A stretch of 64,000 bases of DNA from Citrus sinensis (Eukaryota; Streptophyta; Magnoliopsida; Sapindales; Rutaceae): positions 4,154,001 through 4,218,000 of the forward strand of contig NC_068564.1 in the NCBI RefSeq assembly GCF_022201045.2. The letters are read 5' to 3'. Of this stretch, positions 1 to 12,300 are shown one piece after another. The position numbers were made by a program, and so were the translations under genes. The stretch's first letter is position 1. Every line of letters starts with the position of its first letter. The notes under the pieces are model-generated. The model was not told the DNA's origin, ran no database searches, and saw nothing but the letters and a program-made list of their open reading frames with translations.

Positions 1-775
1 TTTACTATCCTATAGATGAGTTACTCAATTTTAATAATAATTGTATTAATAACTCCAATTGAAACTATAATTAATATTATAGTAAAATAATAAGATAATA
101 AACTTCAGCCTTATAAATATACCATTGTACCATAATATTGTATACTTGAAATCCACGAACCTCATTTTTTTTTTTTCATATTTGTTATGTATGAAATTGG
201 AGTCTACTTATTTCCATTGGTGGGCTTGCTCTGACTGTTATTATTACCTATTATAACGGTAGCAATAATAGTGATAAAAATAAAAATAACGGTAGTTATA
301 ACAGCAATAAGATTACAACAACAACAATAATGACAATAACAAAATTTTTACATCATAATCCGCACATAGGTATTGAATGATCCACCGTTTATTATTATTT
401 TTTTTTTGAAAGAAAACGAGATGTCACCTTGTTACTGAACAGAAAATGACGAGTCGTTTGTTCTTTATTGCGGCCACCATGTGAAAATAGTATGCCTCGT
501 TGGCGCATAGTATTTACAACTAGTTGTTTGTGATTTGACAGAACATGACGCGTCATTTGCTTCATGATCCGATATATGGCACGTTGGCCTTTTTTTTTCA
601 TTGCAAGGCGCCTTGTCATCCATAAAATTGAATTCTACACTATACTTAATATTATTATCTATTATAACGGTGGGTGTAACAGTGATAAAAATTAACAACT
701 ACAATAATAATTTAAAAAATTTTCAAATCGGCCTAAACGTTATAGATGACACATCACATATCGATTTAATATTAA

Positions 776-1120
776 GTGCCTGTTTGGTATGGCTTATTTA
801 AGAGCCATAAGAGCTTATTTAATCGTATAAGCACTTTTTAAAATTTTTTATAGTGTTTGGTTATTTTTTTAGTAGAGTTTTTTTAGCTTAAATAAGCTAA
901 TTTATCTCTACTAGCAAAAGCCCAAAATTTGAGCTTTTGGGAGTAGAGTTTATAAAGCTTTTCTAAAAATATATAATATAAAAAATATCACATAGTTTAA
1001 TGGTTCAAAAGTGCATTTTTTATTGACAACCAAACACCCAATGACTTTTTGTCCAAAAGCTCTATTGGTATAAGCTCTACTGTTATAAGCTCTATTTAAT
1101 AAGCTGTACCAAACGGAGCC
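776..1120. mobile_element. hAT-like MITE (about 345 bp)
   Basis: The left end (GTGCCTGTTTGGTATGGCTT) and the reverse complement of the right end (GGCTCCGTTTGGTACAGCTT) form imperfect terminal inverted repeats of the 'GTTTGGTA' kind common in plant non-autonomous hAT elements. The interior is AT-rich with repeated AAGCTC/GAGCTT subterminal motifs and no coding capacity. Flanking TAAG-like bases suggest a degraded target duplication, but it is not clear. Superfamily assignment is an inference from the ends. Confidence 0.6.
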
Positions 1121-1337
1121 TAAGACTTTAGATTGTTCGAAAGACAACAGGTCGTCTATAGTAATAAGACGATTGGCATGCGAAAAATGTATGTGCTAGC
1201 TCATCATATAGATGATTCATCGTTTATCTTTTTGACATAAAACGACATTGGATTAGCATCATAAATATATAGACCACATGACGTCTTTGTGTTTTATTGA
1301 CAAATGGTGCGTCATCTGCATAGTTATTTTTTTATTT

Positions 1338-1413
1338 ACAGTTACATGAAATAATCATCATTGGAATTGTTAATTTTTTAACAGTTACATGAAATAATCA
1401 TCATTGGAATTGT
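1338..1413. repeat. Two-copy 33-bp direct repeat, period 43
   Basis: The same 33 bases (beginning acagttacatgaaataatc) occur at 1338-1370 and 1381-1413 with no mismatch. This is a recent local duplication in non-coding DNA. Confidence 0.85.
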
Positions 1414-1418
1414 AATTG

Positions 1419-1536
1419 TTGGGATCTAGAATGCCCAAAATTGCACCAAAATTGTTAATTTTAAATATTGCTGGCTTGGGTTAGATCTAGATTGCGTAAA
1501 ATTGCAGCAAAGTTGTTAATTTTTAATCATTGTTGG
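1419..1536. repeat. Two-copy imperfect 57-bp tandem repeat
   Basis: 1419-1475 and 1481-1536 align along their length (GATCTAGA/ATTGC...AAAATTGC...TTGTTAATTTT...TTG(C/T)TGGC) with about ten differences. It is an older duplication than the neighbouring 33-bp one. Confidence 0.7.
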
Positions 1537-2194
1537 CTAGTTATCACTATTGTAATCGTAAGAGTAGATAATTTTCCCGCAAAACAAAGCTTACAATCAA
1601 ACTTGATTTAAATTCTTTTGACTTATAATTTGGATTGCTTGAAGCGGGAAAAAAAAAGGAAAAAATTATTTGCTGAACGTGTTAGCCTTTCTCATACAAA
1701 ATTTGAGATGATATTTCAGTAATCAGATATATATATATGCTTAAAACATGATAAAGCATTTGATAAAGTCACGAATAAAATAATGCATATTCTAACAACT
1801 CAGCGTCGACTAATCGTTCTAATGGCAAACATCTTAAACTCCCTGCACCTACTCCAGATATTCAGTAAAAAAATCATAAAACATTAATTAATATATTTAA
1901 ATTTTGTATGATGGGATAATAACGTCGAATCCCCAAATTTCAATAAAATTACAATAAAGATATAATTTTGAAAATTTTAAAAACACGAGGACCTGTATGG
2001 AAAATAATGTTAAATATGTATTTGGTTATCTTTTATTTTGCGATAAGGGACCTGATTGTTATTGCCCATTGTAGAGTATAATTAATAACAAATTAACAGA
2101 AGTATCTGTAGCGCGCTGTCTCTGCGTCTCTTCCCAAAACCAAACCCACTGTCACAGCTGAAGCTCACTCATACAACGCAACGGTTGCTAATTT

Positions 2195-5100
2195 ATGGCG
2201 CTTAAAACGCTCACAACATTTCTCTCCCCGCTCTCTCTCCCCCACCACTTCACAAACTCTACCCCTAAATTCCTCAAAACTTACACTAAACCCACTCTCA
2301 TAGTTTGCAAATCAACGCTCTCACCCGAGACCCAATTCGAATCCGACGGAGCCGGAGCCGCCGCCCCGACCCGCGGGGACCGGTTCCTTGAGCTCCAAAA
2401 AGCTAAGGAGGCTTCCAAGGTAGTCGTAAGAGACAGTAAGAAGAAAAGGAAGAAGAAAGATAAGGTTTTGAAGGTTAACTCTGCCGTTGCTTCTTGTTAC
2501 GGCTGTGGAGCTCCGTTGCAGACCTCGGAGTCGGATGCTCCGGGTTATGTTGACCCGGATACGTATGAATTGGTATTTTAGCTATTGCTTTTGCTGATTT
2601 TGTTTATTTGGGATTTTTTTTTCTAATGAGGTTTTGTTAATGAATGTGGGAATTTGAAGTTAAATTGATGTTAGGGTGCTTACTAGATCCTTGTGTCTTG
2701 ACTTGCAGAAGAAGAAACACCACCAGCTTAAAACTGTGCTTTGTGGGAGGTGTCGGCTTTTATCCCATGGACACATGATAACTGCGGTTGGAGGAAATGG
2801 AGGTTACGCCGGTGGGAAGCAGTTTGTTTCAGCCGATGAGCTCAGGGAGAAGCTGTCTCACTTACGTCGTGAGAAAGCTTTAATTGTTAAATTGGTTAGC
2901 ACTATCCATCTTTTAACTCTTGGTTTATGCTTAAAAAAATCTGGATAGTATCATGAATTAATGAAAATAGGCATACGATTCCAAATTTATAGCTTATTAG
3001 CAATATATCTTGAAATTGTTGATCTGCTGTATGTTATGGTTAGCACTACTTAAGAGGTTCGTCTAATGTTTGTGGCTAATGACATTTAGGTTGATATTGT
3101 GGACTTCAATGGCAGCTTTTTGGCTCGTATACGTGATCTTGCTGGTGCAAATCCAATAATATTAGTTGTGACCAAGGTAATCATAATCATATGGGTGATT
3201 CCCTATTTTTTCCTATCAATCTATGCTTTATTCCATGAAATCTCTCAAAAAATTCATGCTTTAGTTTCAACTGTTAGATTGATCTTCTTCCGAAAGGAAC
3301 AGATTTTAATTGTGTTGGCGATTGGGTTGTAGAAGCTACAACAAAGAAGAAGCTTAAGTAAGTTTCGGCTCTTAGTCCTTGCTTCTTGTATGATGTACTT
3401 TTCTGTGATCTAACTGAAATTCTTGCTGGTAAAAAAGAAAATATGTTGTGAACCCTGGGTATTTGGTTTCTAGGCTTTAGTGATTTGAGTCTTATGTAGC
3501 AGTTTTCAAGTTTCCATAAAAAGGTTATGAATTCTGAGACTTTGTGCTTATTTTTTGCAGCGTCTTGAGTGTTCATCTCACCAGTTCAAAGTCTTTAGCA
3601 GGAATTGTGGGAGTTGCATCAGAGATTCAAAAGGAGAAAAAGGTTCTTACTACACCATTATTACATGCACGCATATATGTGGTGTTTCTTAATGGTTGTT
3701 TGTGGGAACTTGCTTTTATTTTTTTCTCCTCAGTAATACTCTTTGGCTTGCATGTGTGAATTGTAGTTTTCTTAATCGACATTAACTGGGGTTATATATA
3801 TATATATATATATGGTTCCTGTATACCCCACACCAGACTAAATTATCCCCTAGGAATTGGACCCTTGACCTCTTACTTGTACTGCAATAGGCCAAACTAA
3901 CTTGACTATCCCGTGGGGATAAAGATAATATCAACGGCCAACTAAACTCGACCAAAGACCTCAAGGTTATAGTTTTGCACCTTACAACACTAGGTTAAGC
4001 ATGAACTCAGTCAACATTGAATGGATATTTGTTTTCACATAGGATTCTAATTCTGTAATTACTTCTTTAGATTTACCGTGCAATTGATGGAAGAGCAGTA
4101 ATCTATACTTCTATCAACTGTTTTCCTGTGCTTTCCCATATTTGTTCCATTATCTGCAAGTTTATGTGTTGTCTTTTAATAATTTTACTCAACGAATTCA
4201 CTTTTCATCACAACGCACAAATAATTCTGAATTCATTATCCTAGGATTAAGCTTAGGTGTTGCACGAAACTGTGATTTTCTTTGGTTTTTAATGTAGACT
4301 TTTGTTGTGCAGGGGCGGGACGTTTACATTCTGGTTAGTAACTTTCTGAACTGGAGGCTTCCTGCTGGTTTGTGGACTACATTATGAAATTTTTTTGCTT
4401 TAAAAGTGGGGAAAGAGTCAGACTCTACTTTATTTCATGTGGAAATGGCTTCATTCTTGACCTAGATTTATTTCTGTATTTCAATACTCTCCTTTCCCGA
4501 CACTCTTCTTTCCAGAAGAATTAGAGCAAGTGACTGTTTGATTGGGGAATATTGCTTTACCAGAAATTAAATCTCCTTGAAGACCTTCTGCTTCTAAAAT
4601 CGATTGTTTTATGAATTATTTTCCGATTCTCAATTTCCATCTGTATAAACTTTATATAGCAGGAGTTGAAAATGACTGATATCTTCCTGTTAAATTTTGG
4701 TTTCAAGATTGTTTGTACTTTTGCTTTGATTTTGTCAAATTTTAAATCATATCATTTATGAAGGGCATGTGTGATCTCTTAATAATTCAAGTTTACTTCC
4801 AGGGGTCAGCTAATGTTGGGAAGTCAGCATTCATCAATGCATTACTCAGTAAGTTATTGTTATTTAACGCCATGTGAGACTATGTTCAACATAATGGAAT
4901 AAAAGAAAAAGAATATATTAGATTTCTTTTTCCTGAAATATTTTGTGTACTTTATTTTATTATTTTGGCCTAGATTTTGGAGAAAAACTCGTTCTAAACG
5001 TGTTTTGAGTTTTTGTTCTGTTTCTTTGGTCTATATTTGCCATTTATTAGCTTTGACTTGTAACTTTCAGAAAAAATGGGAGAAAGGGATCCAGCTGCTG

Positions 5101-7090
5101 CGATGGCACAAAAGTACAGGCCAATTCAATCTGCTGTTCCAGGAACTACCTTAGGTCCAATTCAGATTGATGCATTTCTTGGTGGAGGGGTATGATACTT
5201 GTGTTTGTGCATATTCTTTTGTAAATACTACCTCCTCTTTACGATGTTAGAATTCTTGTCTGCAAATTGTGTTGGTTGTTTTGTAATAAGGTTTACCCCT
5301 TAAAATTTAAGATTGGCAAAGTTATCACAATGGGGGGGATGCCTGGTAATCTTGTAACTTTTATGTATGTATCACACATATACATGCAAATAAAAAGGAT
5401 TGGTAAAGGTTTGTTAATTTATTCTTAATGAATTGTCTCCAACCAACTTCTTCCTGCAGAAATTATATGACACTCCTGGAGTACATCTCCACCATCGGCA
5501 AGCTGCAGTTGTTCATGCTGAAGATTTACCTGCCCTTGCTCCTCAAAGTCGGCTCAGGGGTCAATCTTTTGCTGTATGTTCTTTTTCAAATTTTCATAAA
5601 GATTTTACCATTAACCTCTGTGCAGCTGAGATTTTTCTTTCTTACACCCTTGATTCTTAGGTGATCTCTGAAACGGAGACAAACAATGAATTTAAATCCC
5701 ATGGCTTAAATGGGTTTACAATATTTTGGGGAGGACTTGTCAGGATTGATCTCTTGAAGGTCTTGTTCTTGTAACTTTGCGATTTTTCTGATGTTGGACT
5801 TGTTATGGATGTTTTTCTGCCTTTCTGAGTCCAATATGCTCTATTTTGGTTTTCAGGTCCTTCCAGAGACATGTTTGACATTCTATGGACCCAAGTCATT
5901 GCAGGTTTATATGGTACCGACTGATAAAGCTGATGAATTTTACCAGGTAATCAAAACACTCTTCTTTCGTGATGATAAAGTTAACCACCTCCTCTGTTTT
6001 TCCTCTCTCGTATTAGTTACAATGAAAAAGTTAACCATGGATTTCCCTTTTCTGGGTTAAGGAATTCCTTTCCTTTCCAATTTATTGAATACAATTTGGT
6101 GCCAGCATCATGCAGAATGAGTTTTATAGCTAAAGGCTCTGGCAAGCTGTTATCTATTTTCCCTCTAAAGCCATGAACTTTTTAGCTGATTAGTTTTATG
6201 GTTGCTGGCTATTCGACGATTGAATTTGCATCAGAGCAATAGCATCTGTTATTGCGCTCATTTTGTGTATCTGCCCATTATACTTTCACAAGTTTCATGA
6301 ACTTTATCTTTGTAAACTAGCATTTTCTCTTATTTTATATGAAATGCTGTATATGAAAATTTAATTTTTATCGTCTCAGTACCCTTGGTCATAGCTGTAG
6401 CAATTCGATATATGTTTTTTTTTCTCTCAATTGAAATGCTTGCCTGTCTTCCTATAAGTGGATTAGGTTTCTCTCTTTTCTGTCCCTTGTGCTATTTGTA
6501 TAATCCTGCATTTTTCATGACATCAGAGATGTTCAATGAATTCTTGCAGAAAGAACTTGGTGTTACGCTGACACCTCCGATTGGAAAACAAAAAGCAGAG
6601 GGCTGGAAAGGATTAGATACAGAGCGTCTATTGGAAATAAAATTTGAAGACACGGAGAGGTAGAACTGAATTTACATTTTTGTTAAAGATTAGAAAAGTA
6701 TTTGTAGTGCAGTAGGTAGTGATATGTATCCAATCTCTGTGTATTTGTTGCTCACGAGCAAATTTCACAAACTGATCCTGTTAATACTTTGCCAGACACT
6801 GGGAAAGTTTTTATTTACTTTGGTTGGTTGGTTTGTTCAGGCCTGCTAGTGATGTTGCAATTTCTGGTCTGGGATGGATTTCTGTTGAGCCTGTACGCCG
6901 ATCAATCAGAAGCTCTGATATAAATTTAGAGTCAACTTCTGGAGAACTGCATTTGGCTGTCCATGTCCCCAAGCCAGTTGAGGTGTTTGTTCGGAGTCCA
7001 ATGCCTGTGGGGAAGGCCGGAGCAGAGTGGTATCAGTATCGGGAATTGACCGAGAAAGAGCTGGAAGTAAGACCAAAATGGTATTTTTGA
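2195..7090 (+). CDS. NOA1: NOA1/RIF1: plastid circularly permuted GTPase (YqeH class)
   Basis: Thirteen coding exons with GT-AG introns read through as about 553 codons: 2195-2572, 2709-2894, 3090-3176, 3278-3357, 3561-3642, 4313-4333, 4803-4848, 5071-5189, 5460-5573, 5661-5759, 5857-5946, 6550-6659, 6841-7090. Exon 6 is only 21 nt. The first 45 or so residues are rich in S/T/P/K and look like a chloroplast transit peptide. A four-cysteine zinc motif (CYGC near 101, CGRC near 138) precedes the GTPase motifs, which run in permuted order: TKID (G4, about 216), SSK (G5, about 253), GSANVGKS (G1, about 279), then DTPG (G3, about 337). That order defines the YqeH/NOA1 class. The C-terminus has the family's conserved WYQYRELTEKE stretch. 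The family is needed for plastid ribosome function and chloroplast protein synthesis; the early claim of nitric-oxide synthase activity was withdrawn. The MALKTLTTF start closely resembles Arabidopsis NOA1 (561 aa, from memory). No disabling change was seen. The paralogue BPG2 is longer and a less likely match. Confidence 0.9.
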
Positions 7091-8290
7091 TGCCGAGTTC
7101 TTTTACAGTCTATTTGTGTATAATCCATTTGTATTGTTGGGAAAAGAAAAATATTTATTGTATCATACACAATTACACATATATATTGAGGGACGAGAGC
7201 TTGCTAAGAAAATTTGCGAGTTCTTGAAATTTTTCACGTAGAAATCAGAACTGCATGCCAGAGATTTTAGAGTGATGTGGGCAGAAATCGAATGAAATTT
7301 TGCATGTAGCTCAGACGTTTAATTATTATCATTATTATTTTTCCTGAATTAGTGAATTAGCTCAAATACGCTGGCTGATTATAAAATGAAAGTTCAATTA
7401 ATCGATTGTCTGGAAAATAAATAAATACAAAGTGATACTTTCAAAAAATAAAAATAAATTCAGTGATTTCAATTTATTTTAAAAAAAATTGTTCTTGATT
7501 CTTTTTTGAACTACGTTTTTAGATATGAGCTAAACTGTTGGCACACCCTTTCAAAATTCTTTTAAAGCCCCTCACTTTCATATTTACAATTTTAACCTTA
7601 ATTGAATGAAGAGACATTAATTTCAAATCCCTCTTTTGAAAAAAAATTACTGTTAATATCCTGACACGAGGCTTTCCTTTACAAATAAACATTAAGATTG
7701 GCATCTGACTAATATCTCGAAAGAACGATGTGAATGAAATAAAACAGACTAATATGGTATAACTTTCTCCGTGAAGAATTGGAAACTTTGATTTTATTCA
7801 TCATTATTTTGTGTATGGGTTCTCCAATATAGATTTGGATATTCAATGAAAATTAATAGTGGAAGAAGATGGAATTTTTCATTTTTGTTGTTTGTTTCTT
7901 TGTTTTTTTTTTAATACCATTATTTATGCTTTGCTAATTGCAAGAAAATCATTTTTTTAAAGTGCCAAATAAATGAGATAATGGTAAACTAATTTGTCTA
8001 TTTATTTGAATCATTAGTGAATAATGACAAAGATTTTAATACTACCCGGAAGGTGAAAGAACAATTTTAGATTAAACTTGAAAAAGTTTTGTAGATAGAG
8101 AGAGAGATGGTCAAAATCTTCTTGTTTTTTTTTTTGGAGACACGAGAACAAGCCCATTGTGAAATTAGAATGGTGCTGTTAGAGTTAGAAATTGTTTTAA
8201 TTTTTAATTATTTTTAATGGGGTTTCTTAAGAATAGGGGTTTTTGAGGATTTTTGAGGGTTGACCATAGCACCAGTGTTTAGATATTTAG
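7091..8290. other. NOA1 3' flank and intergenic DNA
   Basis: This contains the NOA1 3' UTR and AT-rich spacer. No coding region, RNA gene or clear transposon boundary was found. A small open frame on the minus strand (7519-7704) has no domain and is not supported. Confidence 0.5.
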
Positions 8291-8820
8291 GTGGCGTTTG
8301 TTTTTTAACTTAATGACTTAAAATGACTTAATTTAATTAATTAAATTAATTAGAGTTGTTTATTTTTATAACTTAATGAGACTTTTTAGATAATTTTAAC
8401 TTAATAAAATAAGCCAATTTTTTGATTTTTTACTTAATGGAGAAATCTGAATTAAGTCAATTACTTGCTAATGTAAAAAATATCCATACTTTATAATTTA
8501 TTTTTCATGTTTATCCCAAAACTCACCCATAGTCCATATAAATTTATCCCACATAATAATCTCATCATTTGTTTTACTTATAAATGTTAAAATATTGTGG
8601 TATTTAATATATTATTTATTTGACATTCAAATTTAATAAGGATACAAATGTAAAAGTACATATTTTAAATTTTTTAAGTTGAAAAAAATAATTTAATACT
8701 TATTTTTTCGAGATTCAAATGAAAAAAAAAACATATTATTTAGATTTAAACATTCAAATCTATTCAAAATTCAGACTAATTCAAATCTATTCAGATTTTA
8801 GATAAAAAAACAAACGACAA
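8291..8820. mobile_element. MITE-like element with GTTTGTTTTTT ends, upstream of SMC2
   Basis: The left end GTGGCGTTTGTTTTTTAACT and the reverse complement of the right end (GTTGTCGTTTGTTTTTTTAT) form imperfect inverted repeats bounding about 530 bp of AT-rich sequence with 'cttaat' and 'ttcaaat' subterminal motifs. The target duplication is not readable, so boundaries are good to a few bases. The right end lies about 45 bp from the first promoter motif of SMC2. Confidence 0.55.
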
Positions 8821-8865
8821 CTTCCTCTACAATAAAAAAGAAAATCAGTTGCAGTTGCAGGCCAC

Positions 8866-8959
8866 TGGGCCATTCATTAAAGCCCAGTTCAAAGGCGCCA
8901 ATATTAAACGTCATAATAATTTCAAAAATTAAACACCACAAACAAAACCACTTTCCCGC
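8866..8959 (+). promoter_or_regulatory. SMC2 promoter: two site II motifs and E2F-type sites
   Basis: TGGGCC at 8866-8871 and its counterpart AGCCCA (TGGGCT on the minus strand) at 8881-8886 are site II/TCP-type elements. TTTCCCGC at 8952-8959 matches the plant E2F consensus TTTSSCGC exactly, and GCGCCAAT near 8896 is one base from the inverted consensus. They sit about 230-330 bp upstream of the 5' UTR intron acceptor. E2F and TCP control is usual for S/G2/M genes such as condensins, but binding here is inferred. Confidence 0.6.
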
Positions 8960-9342
8960 TCTTCGATCTTCATTTTCATTTTTCAACTCTTGACAAAAAT
9001 CCGCATCAGCGTCCGTGACAAGCAATTGCTACTTTCAAAAATTGAAGAAATTTCTTCCAAATATTTCACTACTCATCCATAAGGTTCAATCTCTGGTGCC
9101 GATTCAACTCACTGAGATTAGGGTTTCATACTCGGAGACTCTCAACTCACAAACGCAGTCACTTGAATTGGCTGCTTCAGTAGCTTTCAAGGTAAAGCCA
9201 ATCTTTAATCTTACGGTTAATTTCTTTGGTTTTCTCTATATTATCATCAATTTCAGTAATTGAGATTTTGTACAGTCACTTTGTCTTCGTGGTTACCGTT
9301 TAACCTTTTATATTTGTTTTTTTTTTCTAGTGATTGGAAAAG

Positions 9343-12300
9343 ATGTACATTAAGGAGATTTGTTTGGAGGGGTTCAAATCCTACGCCTCGAGGACGGTGG
9401 TCCCGGGCTTTGATCCATATTTCAATGCGATAACGGGTCTAAATGGGTCAGGCAAATCGAACATTCTAGACTCGATTTGCTTTGTTTTGGGCATAACAAA
9501 TTTGCAGCAGGTTCGTGCTTCAAACCTTCAGGAGCTTGTGTACAAGCAAGGCCAAGCAGGAATCACTAAGGCCACTGTGTCAATTGTGTTTGATAATTCT
9601 GACAGGAGCCGGAGCCCACTTGGTTACGAGGACCATCCAGAGATTACAGTCACTCGACAGGTTGGTTGTGTATATGGTGATTCCTTGCAAAATTATACTT
9701 ACTAAAGTTTTTATTGTTTCAAATATCCATTTGTGATATATCCAAAAAAAAGAAATCCATTTTTGATGTTTCATAAATTGTTTCTCTGGCATTTCTGTTC
9801 CATAAATAATAGTTTTTTTTTTTTTTTAATTTTCTGAGAATAGAAGCTATTTGATTAGGTGACACGAAAGTGTAGTCATTACATTAAAGAAGTTTGAATC
9901 ACACCAATTACTACCTTCAAAGTATATGAGTATTTTTGTCAAAATGTTTGAGCTTGTTGACATAAATGTATGACGTGGCTTTGCTTTATTGGTAGATTAT
10001 TAATTTGGAGTTTAAGCATATGTTGTGGTGTTTGCAAAGAGTAGAATAAGATTGGACTTCATATGTTACCAGTATTTCATCATTAACTTAATTTTTTTTG
10101 TTGCTATTCCAGGGTAGATATTTTAGCCCATGCCATTACACTAACTAGTTTTGTTGTGCTTGGATGTCACATGGAATCATTGTGTTATATCCTGAGAAAA
10201 AACGTGGGAGCTGTATCATTTTAGCACTGTTATAAAGCCATGAATGAGAAATTGCAGTTGCCATGGTGCTTCAGTGAAGATTTTTCTATTTATGTTGAGA
10301 TGTATCTTCTTACTCTGCAGATTGTGGTTGGTGGAAGGAACAAATATCTGATCAACGGCAAACTTGCACAGCCTAGTCAAGTCCAAACCCTTTTCCATTC
10401 AGTCCAGCTTAACGTTAATAATCCACATTTTCTCATAATGCAAGGTCGCATCACCAAGGTTTTAAATATGAAACCACCTGAGATTCTATCCATGCTTGAA
10501 GAGGCTGCTGGGACAAGAATGTATGAGACAAAGAAAGAGGCCGCGTTGAAAACACTTGAGAAGAAGCAGAGTAAGGTTGACGAGATCAATAATCTTCTTG
10601 ACCAGGAAATATTGCCTGCTTTGGAGAAACTAAGGAAGGAACGGACTCAGTACATGCAATGGGCTAATGGCAATGCTGAATTAGATCGACTTAGAAGGTT
10701 TTGTATTGCTTATGAATACGTCCAAGCTGAGAAGATCAGAGACAGTGCAGTTGGTGAAGTGGATCGAATAAAGGCAAAGATTGCTGAAATTGACTGTAAT
10801 ACGGAAAGGACAAGGTTGGAAATACAGGAAATGGAGAAGCAAGTATCAAATTTGACCGCTGAAAAGGAAGCCAGCATGGGTGGGGAAGTAAAAGCTTTAT
10901 CGGGAAAAGTAGATGCACTATCGCAAGATCTTGTGCGCGAAGTATCTGTATTAAATAATAAGGATGACACTCTCAGGAGTGAGAAAGAAAATGCTGAAAA
11001 GGTGTGTCACTCCTCACACTATCACTTCTTTTAGTATTTTTCTTTCAGCTCTGTATATTCCTGGACTAATTGGTCTAAACTTCTGTTTTATCTTCTTCAT
11101 TCCACCCTCTTTGTTATTTGCTTTTAGTACGTTTGATCCTACATCTTGATTTTGCTAGATTGTTCGTAATATTGAAGACTTGAAGCAAGCTATAGAAGAG
11201 AAGGTCTCTGCTGTAAGAAAGTGTGAAGAAGGAGCAGCCGATCTCAAAAAGAAATTTGAGGAACTTTCAAAGGGTTTGGAGGAAAATGAAAAAGAATACC
11301 AGGTAAGGGGAGTCCTTATAAATGTTTGATTTTTTTTTTTTTTTGGTCAACTCCATTGACATTTTTATTACTTTGGATAGGGAGTATTAGCTGGTAAGAG
11401 TAGTGGAAATGAGGAGAAATGCCTTGAAGACCAGCTAGCTGATGCCAAAGTTACTGTTGGGAGTGCTGAAACAGAGTTGAAACAGCTGAAAACGAAAATA
11501 AGCCATTGTGAGAAGGAGCTGAAAGAGAAAACACATCAGTTGATGTCAAAGCGTGAGGAAGCTGTTTCTGTGGAGAGTGAGCTGAATGCAAGAAGAAAAG
11601 ATGTGGAAAATGTTAAACTGGCATTGGAGTCAGTTCCATATAAAGAGGGCCAGATGGAAACTCTAGAGAAGGTTTACTTGCTTCTTTGTTTCACCTTGAC
11701 CATTTGTATGGTCGAAAACTTATCTTATGGGTTAAATTCACTTTTTGAATCATATCTTATTTTCAGGACCGTGCATCTGAGATGGCAATGGCGCAGAAGT
11801 TGAAAGATGAAATCCGGGATCTTTCAGCACAGTTAGCAAATGTGCAGTTCACATATCGCGATCCTGTGAAAAATTTTGATAGGTCAAAGGTGAAGGGTGT
11901 GGTTGCAAAACTTATTAAAGTAAAGGATAGCTCTACTATGACTGCCTTAGAGGTGAGAAATGAATATCATACAGTTAGTTTAATAACCTAAGATAAATTC
12001 TTCTAACATTGAGTTAACTTGCAGGTGACTGCTGGTGGAAAGTTATTTAATGTTATTGTAGACACTGAAAGTACTGGTAAACAACTACTTCAGAATGGCG
12101 ACCTTCGAAGGAGAGTAACAATTATTCCTTTGAATAAAATTCAATCCCATACCGTCCCTCCCAGAGTTCAGCAGGCTGCTGTGAGATTGGTTAGTTATTG
12201 CTTTCACTTGGGCCTGTGATTTAAAGATTGTAAGCCCGTTCTTTACTTTTTATTTTTCTATTCATTTTATCCTTGTATATGCAGGTTGGCAAGGAAAATG

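Larger units (their letters stand above)
1..2194. other. Intergenic flank upstream of NOA1 with degenerate repeats
   Basis: No gene is supported here; the short reading frames are AT-rich and lack any recognisable domain. The stretch holds a pair of imperfect direct copies around 240-400 and 640-760, both with a 'ctattataacggt' core followed by 'agtgataaaaat', and several palindrome-like motifs of the type tgacgcgtcat (near 450, 545, 1280 and 1305). A MITE and two small tandem duplications are listed separately. The last 100 bases are pyrimidine-rich and are probably the NOA1 leader. Confidence 0.5.

Noticed and set aside
3794-3813. TA dinucleotide run in NOA1 intron 5 as a regulatory element
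   Set aside because: It is a simple microsatellite inside an intron with no other supporting signal.
9334-9342. Upstream in-frame TTG start for SMC2
   Set aside because: The ATG at 9343 gives the conserved [15 protein letters not shown] start of plant SMC2, and the preceding bases belong to the exon after the UTR intron.
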